A DNA stretch of 10,421 nucleotides, from contig JAKBAF010000013.1 in NCBI GenBank assembly GCA_021809305.1, forward strand, positions 1-10,421, written 5' to 3'. The number at the start of each line of letters is the position of its first letter. Within the stretch, counting starts at the first letter, position 1. Below the pieces are notes generated by a model. It was not told the DNA's origin. It was given only the letters and a program-made list of their open reading frames with translations, and did not search any database. The DNA comes from a bacterium. GTDB taxonomy: Bacteria > Chlamydiota > Chlamydiia > Chlamydiales > JAFEGQ01. Made by a program: the position numbers and the translations under genes. Positions 6,381 to 10,421 of this stretch are shown here, piece by piece.

Positions 6381-8129
6381 TTAAATTAACGCTCCTCTGC
6401 ACTTAAGGCGATCGATGAGGCCGGAGAGGCGCATCGAGGTTTGGCTGAGGGCAGCGGCGAGGGTCTCATCTGAGGCGATAAGTGTAAGGTTGCGTTTGGC
6501 GCGCGTGATGGCTGTATAGAGTAGCTCGCGAGAGAGAAGTGGAACTCCGTCTGGCAAGGCGACCATGACCTCGCGGTACTCGCTCCCTTGGCTCTTATGA
6601 ATCGAGAGGCAGTAGGCGGGTTCGAAGGGGGGGAGAAGGGGTGCTGGCAAACGAAGCTCCTCGCCGCCCCGCCGAAAGAGGGCAAAATCATCAGGTGAAG
6701 ATGTGTAGGGATCTCTTCTTGCAAGAAGGCCAACATCGCCATTGTAGAGGTCCAGGGTCGAATTGCTTCTTTGGATGAGTATCGGAATCACAAAGAGCCC
6801 TCCTCTACTGTGCGTGCGGCGAAAGAGCTTCAGCAAGCGCTCGTTTATCTCTTCGACCCCGTAGGGCCCCTTGCGCACAGGGGAGAGGAGGCGAAAGGCG
6901 TCAAATTCAGCGAGGAGCTCCTTGTTAACACTCTCAACATCGCGCGAGGGCATCGGAAAGCGCTCCGAAACAAGCCTGTCAAAGCGGCTCTGCTGGAGGG
7001 TGGAGAGGTCAATCCGCTCGATGCCAGCCGTTTCATTCTCAGTTACGGCAAACAGCGCCTTGAGATCTCCCCGATTCACAGCCTCGGCAAGGGCATTTAG
7101 CCCCTCTCGCTCCGTCCGCTGGCTCTTTTGAAGCCTTGCAAGCCGACCCTGCAGTGCAGGCAGCTCCTCTGCCCCAGCGATTAAATCGGAGAAGAGGCTT
7201 CCCGCATCGACAGCTGGGAGCTGGTGGCTATCGCCCATAAGGACAAGCCGCGCGCCCCCCTTCACAGCAGCTAGCAGGTGGGCCATCAACTCGACATCGA
7301 TCATTGAGGCTTCATCGACGATGATCAGATCATAGGGTAGGCGGTCGATCTTCGGTGGCACACCAGGGCGAATTTTGAGTAGGGAGTGGAGGGTCTTTAC
7401 ATCGATTGTGCTCCGCTCTGCCCCATCTGCCCCATCTGTACAGGCCATTGCCAGTGACTCCTTTAGGTGGGAGGCAGCCTTGCCTGTGGGCGCCGCAAGG
7501 GCAACCTCTTGCGGTGAGAGTGAGAGAAGAAGCTTAAGCAGGTGGGTGGCGGTGTAGCTCTTGCCAGTGCCAGGCCCGCCTGTAAGTAGCGTTAGGGTGC
7601 CTTGAGAGGCTGTGCGAATGGCTGCCGCCTGCTCATCTGTAACAAGACCCTCGCTCATTAGTGTGGTTAGCCTCGCATTAACAGCCACGAGATCGACAGG
7701 CTTTGTTAGGGTGGCATCGCACAAGCGAGTGAGGTGGTGGGCAACGCTCTCTTCTAGTATCTCGTGGCGCTTGAGGTAGAAGCGATTGCCAAACTGCCCC
7801 ACAAAGGGGTGGGCGGTTCTGGGGAGAGAGGAGGCTCCCCGGGTGATTTGAAGAGAGAGCTCTTGGAGCATCGCCAGATCTTGCCCATCACTTGAAAAGA
7901 AGTGGAGGGGATCTGGGCGTAGATAACCCCCCTCGATGGTAAGAGAGAGGTGGCCAGCGCGTGATATGGCCATAAGGTAGGCTAGAAAGAGGGCGCAGCT
8001 CTCATCCTCCTCTTTGCTAAGGAGGCTTATTGCAAAGAGCCTCTCCACAGGGGAGAGAAGCCCGGCCAGCACACAGGCCTCGAGCTTTTGCCAGTAAGGG
8101 GAGATCTCGGTGCCACTCACTCGTCCCAT
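6381..8129 (-). CDS. recD: RecBCD subunit RecD (5'-3' helicase)
   Basis: 582 aa from the ATG at 8129 (E. coli RecD 608). RecD is the fast SF1B 5'-3' motor of the RecBCD helicase-nuclease, which processes double-strand ends for RecA. All motor motifs are visible (numbering from the ATG): Walker A GGPGTGKS 184-191, Ia APTGKAA 213-219, Walker B DEASM 272-276, motif III GDSHQLPAV 299-307, motif V SIHKSQGSEY 509-518, motif VI LLYTAITRAKR 536-546. The first ~140 residues form the less conserved N-terminal part that contacts RecB. The start is debatable. A GTG at 8150 would add 7 residues but has only a GGAG 16 nt away; the ATG at 8129 has GGAGGT 3 nt upstream, which is close. Either way the gene overlaps the recB end (by 13 nt from the ATG), indicating coupled translation. 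Confidence 0.95.
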   Translation of the reverse strand: MGRVSGTEISPYWQKLEACVLAGLLSPVERLFAISLLSKEEDESCALFLAYLMAISRAGHLSLTIEGGYLRPDPLHFFSSDGQDLAMLQELSLQITRGASSLPRTAHPFVGQFGNRFYLKRHEILEESVAHHLTRLCDATLTKPVDLVAVNARLTTLMSEGLVTDEQAAAIRTASQGTLTLLTGGPGTGKSYTATHLLKLLLSLSPQEVALAAPTGKAASHLKESLAMACTDGADGAERSTIDVKTLHSLLKIRPGVPPKIDRLPYDLIIVDEASMIDVELMAHLLAAVKGGARLVLMGDSHQLPAVDAGSLFSDLIAGAEELPALQGRLARLQKSQRTEREGLNALAEAVNRGDLKALFAVTENETAGIERIDLSTLQQSRFDRLVSERFPMPSRDVESVNKELLAEFDAFRLLSPVRKGPYGVEEINERLLKLFRRTHSRGGLFVIPILIQRSNSTLDLYNGDVGLLARRDPYTSSPDDFALFRRGGEELRLPAPLLPPFEPAYCLSIHKSQGSEYREVMVALPDGVPLLSRELLYTAITRAKRNLTLIASDETLAAALSQTSMRLSGLIDRLKCRGALI

Positions 8130-10421
8130 GTGACCTCCAATACGCCCCACTGCGCGTTAAGCGCAGCTCCCCTCAAGAAGACAAGGTAGAATCCACCAAA
8201 GCAGAGGTCGAAGGGGCGATCATCATACCTCGCAAGGGTGCGGATTAGCGCCTCCTTGTAGAGTCTTGCTTGGAGGAGGTAGTCGTGGGAGCTCGCTGCC
8301 AGCTGGAGCCTCTCTTGCGAGTAGCTCTCCTCGCTTGTTCCAAGCCAGTTGGACTTCCAGTCGAGAGCGTAGTAGCGCCCCTCGTGCTCAAAGAGGAGGT
8401 CGATGCACCCCTTCACAAAGCCAGCTGGAAGTGGACGGCTCCCAACCCTCATCCCTCCCAATGTTGCGAAGAGAAAGTCGACCTCTCGGACCAATCGCTC
8501 GGGTTTGACATCGATCAATCTAAAGGGGGTTTTGGCCGGGAAGGGGATTCTCAGTGTATTAAAGAGGAGCTCCACAAGTATATCTTCCCAGCCTTGGAAG
8601 CGGCTCTCTTTTACAGCAGCCGCGACAAAGCCATATAGTAGCTCGTGAGGAGCACTTTCGCAAAAGAGCTCCTTTGGTAGCCGCTCTAGTAGGTTGTGGA
8701 GGAGAATGCCAGTCTCAGCCCCAGCTGGTAGGGTGTGGATGGAGCGCTCGGCTGTTAAAAAATCCCTAGGCGGAGGGCTTGCGTAGGGCCTCTCGCCCCC
8801 CTCCCTGCCGCATGAGAGAGCTGTAAAAGAGACGATCTCCTGTGGGTGCCGGGCGATCTTCGCAGGGGCTGGAGCGAAGAGTTCCGGCGATGCTCTCCTA
8901 CCCGCAATCGATCTCTCTTGCGGCTCTACAATGTGGCAAGCTATGCCAGCTGCGCGGAGAGGATGAACGAGAGCAACGATCTTCTCGCGGGAGAGCCCTC
9001 CAATTGCCGCGTAGCGCTCCTCCATGGAAGCAGCGCCCTCCATATAAGCAAAGAGGAGGTCAACAGGGGATGCTTCGCCGTGGGAGAGTGGCCGCGCCGT
9101 GGTGTCGATCGCAACTGGCAGGTAGACCCTCTCCCTAGCGCGTGTTAGCGCAACATAGAGCAGGCGCGCCTTCTCGGCGTCCTCCTCCTCACGCTGCTCG
9201 TGCTCCTCGAGAGCGGTGAGGCTTGGACAGAGGATAATTCCCCCCTCGCCCCGCAGCTGTGCAAGCTCTCCTTGCCGCTCCAAGCGGCGCCTGCAAGCCC
9301 CGAGCGCAAAGACAACACCGAACTCCAACCCCTTGCTGGCGTGGATTGTGAGGAGGCGAACGGCCTCTTCATCCCGTCCTGTTCGCAGCACCCCCCTTGT
9401 CTCTCCCCTCTCCCTCTCTAAGCGGTGGAGGAGTGCAGCAAGATCGCCAAGATACGGCAAAGGCTCACCAGATCCGGTAACCATCTCTGCGAGCTGGTAG
9501 ATCTCCTCAAGGACTTGCGCCCCCCCCTCACGCTGGAGGATACTCTCCGCAAGAGAGCCTGCTTGATCCCTCCACTCAGTACAAAGCAGCCCCTCAATAA
9601 GGGAAGGAGGCCCCCCCTCATCAAAAAGCGCATGGAGCCTATGGAGCTTAAGCTGAAGATGGCCTTGCGCCTCGCCCCTATCTAGCGCCTCTATCTCGCG
9701 CATCTCCCAGCCGATCAAGCCCCCTAGGGCTCGCTTGAGGAGACCTTGATCGGAGGGGTGGGCGATGGCTTCGATGAGTACCCGGAGCTCTTTGCATGTG
9801 GCGCTCCGCCCAGCAGGCCGCCCCCTTGTAGAGGCGGCAGGTATGCCCGACTTCCCAAGATAGCGCTCCATGCGCTCTGCCTCAAACCTGTCATCAACGA
9901 GTATGGCTATATCGCTCCATACGAGCCCCTCCTCCTCTTTCAGCCGGATGATCTCTCCTGCAATAAAGGGAAAGGCTCGCTCCTCTTCCATCTTGGGTGT
10001 GGGGAATTTTCCTCGGCGCCCTGACTCGCCCTCCAGGAGAAAGAGGTGCACTCCGGACTCTCTCCGGGGAGTGCTCAGCTGAGTGCCAGCTGCTACCCTT
10101 TCGAAAGGAAGGGCTCTTTGAGATTCATCCTTTGCTTGGGGAAGCGCAAAGAGTCCACTAGCTGCTGGCCCCTCGAATAGGGCGTTTAGTCCGTTGACAA
10201 GCCGAGGATGTGAGCGGTAGTTGGTGGCCAGAGTGCGCTTTCGGCCATCTCCAAAGTGGTTAAGAGCAGCAAGGTAGGTGTATACATCAGCGCTTCGAAA
10301 GCCGTATATCGACTGCTTTGGGTCGCCAACAAGGAAGAGTGGAAAGTTCTTATGAGAGGCGAAGAGCGTTCGAAAGATACTCCATTGAAGGCCGTCGGTA
10401 TCTTGAAATTCATCGCATATA
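8117..10421 (-). CDS. recB: RecBCD subunit RecB, helicase-nuclease (5'-truncated by window edge)
   Basis: 767 residues are visible, open to the right edge (first full codon at 10420), with TGA at 8119-8117. RecB is the 3'-5' SF1A motor and the single nuclease of RecBCD. Motifs in order (numbering visible residues): II DEFQDTD 3-9, III VGDPKQSIYGFR 31-42, IV TNYRSHP 66-72, V TIHASKGLEF 358-367, VI LLYVALTRARER 420-431. The C-terminal nuclease follows: His575 in GILLHNLLE, Asp674 in KGCIDLLF, and Asp687-x-Lys689 in DWKSNWLG, matching E. coli His956, Asp1067, Asp1080 and Lys1082. All catalytic residues are intact. Motifs Q, I and Ia lie outside. A GTG at 10051 is simply the first start-like codon in the open frame and not the gene start. 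recD follows with overlap; recC would be expected upstream. Confidence 0.96.
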   Translation of the reverse strand, partial: ICDEFQDTDGLQWSIFRTLFASHKNFPLFLVGDPKQSIYGFRSADVYTYLAALNHFGDGRKRTLATNYRSHPRLVNGLNALFEGPAASGLFALPQAKDESQRALPFERVAAGTQLSTPRRESGVHLFLLEGESGRRGKFPTPKMEEERAFPFIAGEIIRLKEEEGLVWSDIAILVDDRFEAERMERYLGKSGIPAASTRGRPAGRSATCKELRVLIEAIAHPSDQGLLKRALGGLIGWEMREIEALDRGEAQGHLQLKLHRLHALFDEGGPPSLIEGLLCTEWRDQAGSLAESILQREGGAQVLEEIYQLAEMVTGSGEPLPYLGDLAALLHRLERERGETRGVLRTGRDEEAVRLLTIHASKGLEFGVVFALGACRRRLERQGELAQLRGEGGIILCPSLTALEEHEQREEEDAEKARLLYVALTRARERVYLPVAIDTTARPLSHGEASPVDLLFAYMEGAASMEERYAAIGGLSREKIVALVHPLRAAGIACHIVEPQERSIAGRRASPELFAPAPAKIARHPQEIVSFTALSCGREGGERPYASPPPRDFLTAERSIHTLPAGAETGILLHNLLERLPKELFCESAPHELLYGFVAAAVKESRFQGWEDILVELLFNTLRIPFPAKTPFRLIDVKPERLVREVDFLFATLGGMRVGSRPLPAGFVKGCIDLLFEHEGRYYALDWKSNWLGTSEESYSQERLQLAASSHDYLLQARLYKEALIRTLARYDDRPFDLCFGGFYLVFLRGAALNAQWGVLEVTWDE

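Noticed and set aside
9746..10082. Several + strand open frames of 60-100 codons opposite recB and recD
   Set aside because: They are shadows of GC-rich coding sequence; the - strand frames carry full helicase and nuclease motifs.
10052..10420. Possible frameshift or late start of recB, since no ATG/GTG/TTG lies in frame upstream of the GTG at 10051
   Set aside because: Reading the - strand from 10420 in the same frame gives 123 uninterrupted codons with RecB motifs DEFQDTD, VGDPKQSIYGFR and TNYRSHP, so the gene is simply cut by the window edge.

Overview
The window reads as bacterial chromosome with a dense two-sided layout. The left 4 kb, on the + strand, is the end of a cytochrome bo3 quinol oxidase operon: cyoA (3' end only), cyoB, cyoC, cyoD, cyoE. 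The right 4 kb, on the - strand, is the end of a recombination-repair operon: recB (its 5' part lies beyond the right edge), then recD, with overlapping ends. Between these two conserved blocks sit two tandem paralogous - strand genes of no family I recognise.

The paralogs (4040-5140 and 5244-6320) share one architecture. A short polar N-terminus with a conserved Cys-Cys leads into a tight hydrophobic hairpin (two ~20-residue Gly/Ala-rich segments joined by a short basic loop). A charged, fast-diverging middle follows, then a C-terminal half with irregular leucine-rich-repeat-like strands. This bilobed hydrophobic layout is the hallmark of chlamydial inclusion membrane (Inc) proteins. Each gene carries its own copy of the same promoter (TTGACC or TTGACT, 17 bp, GATAAT) at the same distance from its ATG, so the promoter was duplicated with the gene.

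The organism could be an intracellular bacterium, perhaps an environmental chlamydia (Waddlia/Estrella/Simkania-like). This rests mainly on the Inc-like hairpins and is tentative. The cyo and rec genes alone would also fit a gammaproteobacterium. Base composition looks close to 50% GC by eye; I did not compute it.

The cyo genes form a compact unit with gaps of 6 to 15 nt. CyoA lacks the CuA ligands, so the complex takes electrons from quinol. CyoB is the haem/copper catalytic subunit, CyoC and CyoD are structural subunits, and CyoE makes haem O for CyoB. Two oddities stand out. CyoB has Lys and Glu where E. coli has the quinol-site residues Arg71 and Gln101. CyoE stops at an in-frame TAG where E. 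coli has the Trp of its C-terminal Trp-Ala-Arg; the missing last helix is still encoded in frame just downstream.

RecB and RecD are two subunits of the RecBCD helicase-nuclease; recC is not in the window. The cyo operon and the first paralog are convergent, with 16 nt between the full cyoE reading frame and the paralog's stop and no clear terminator. No RNA genes, CRISPR arrays, transposases or att sites were seen.
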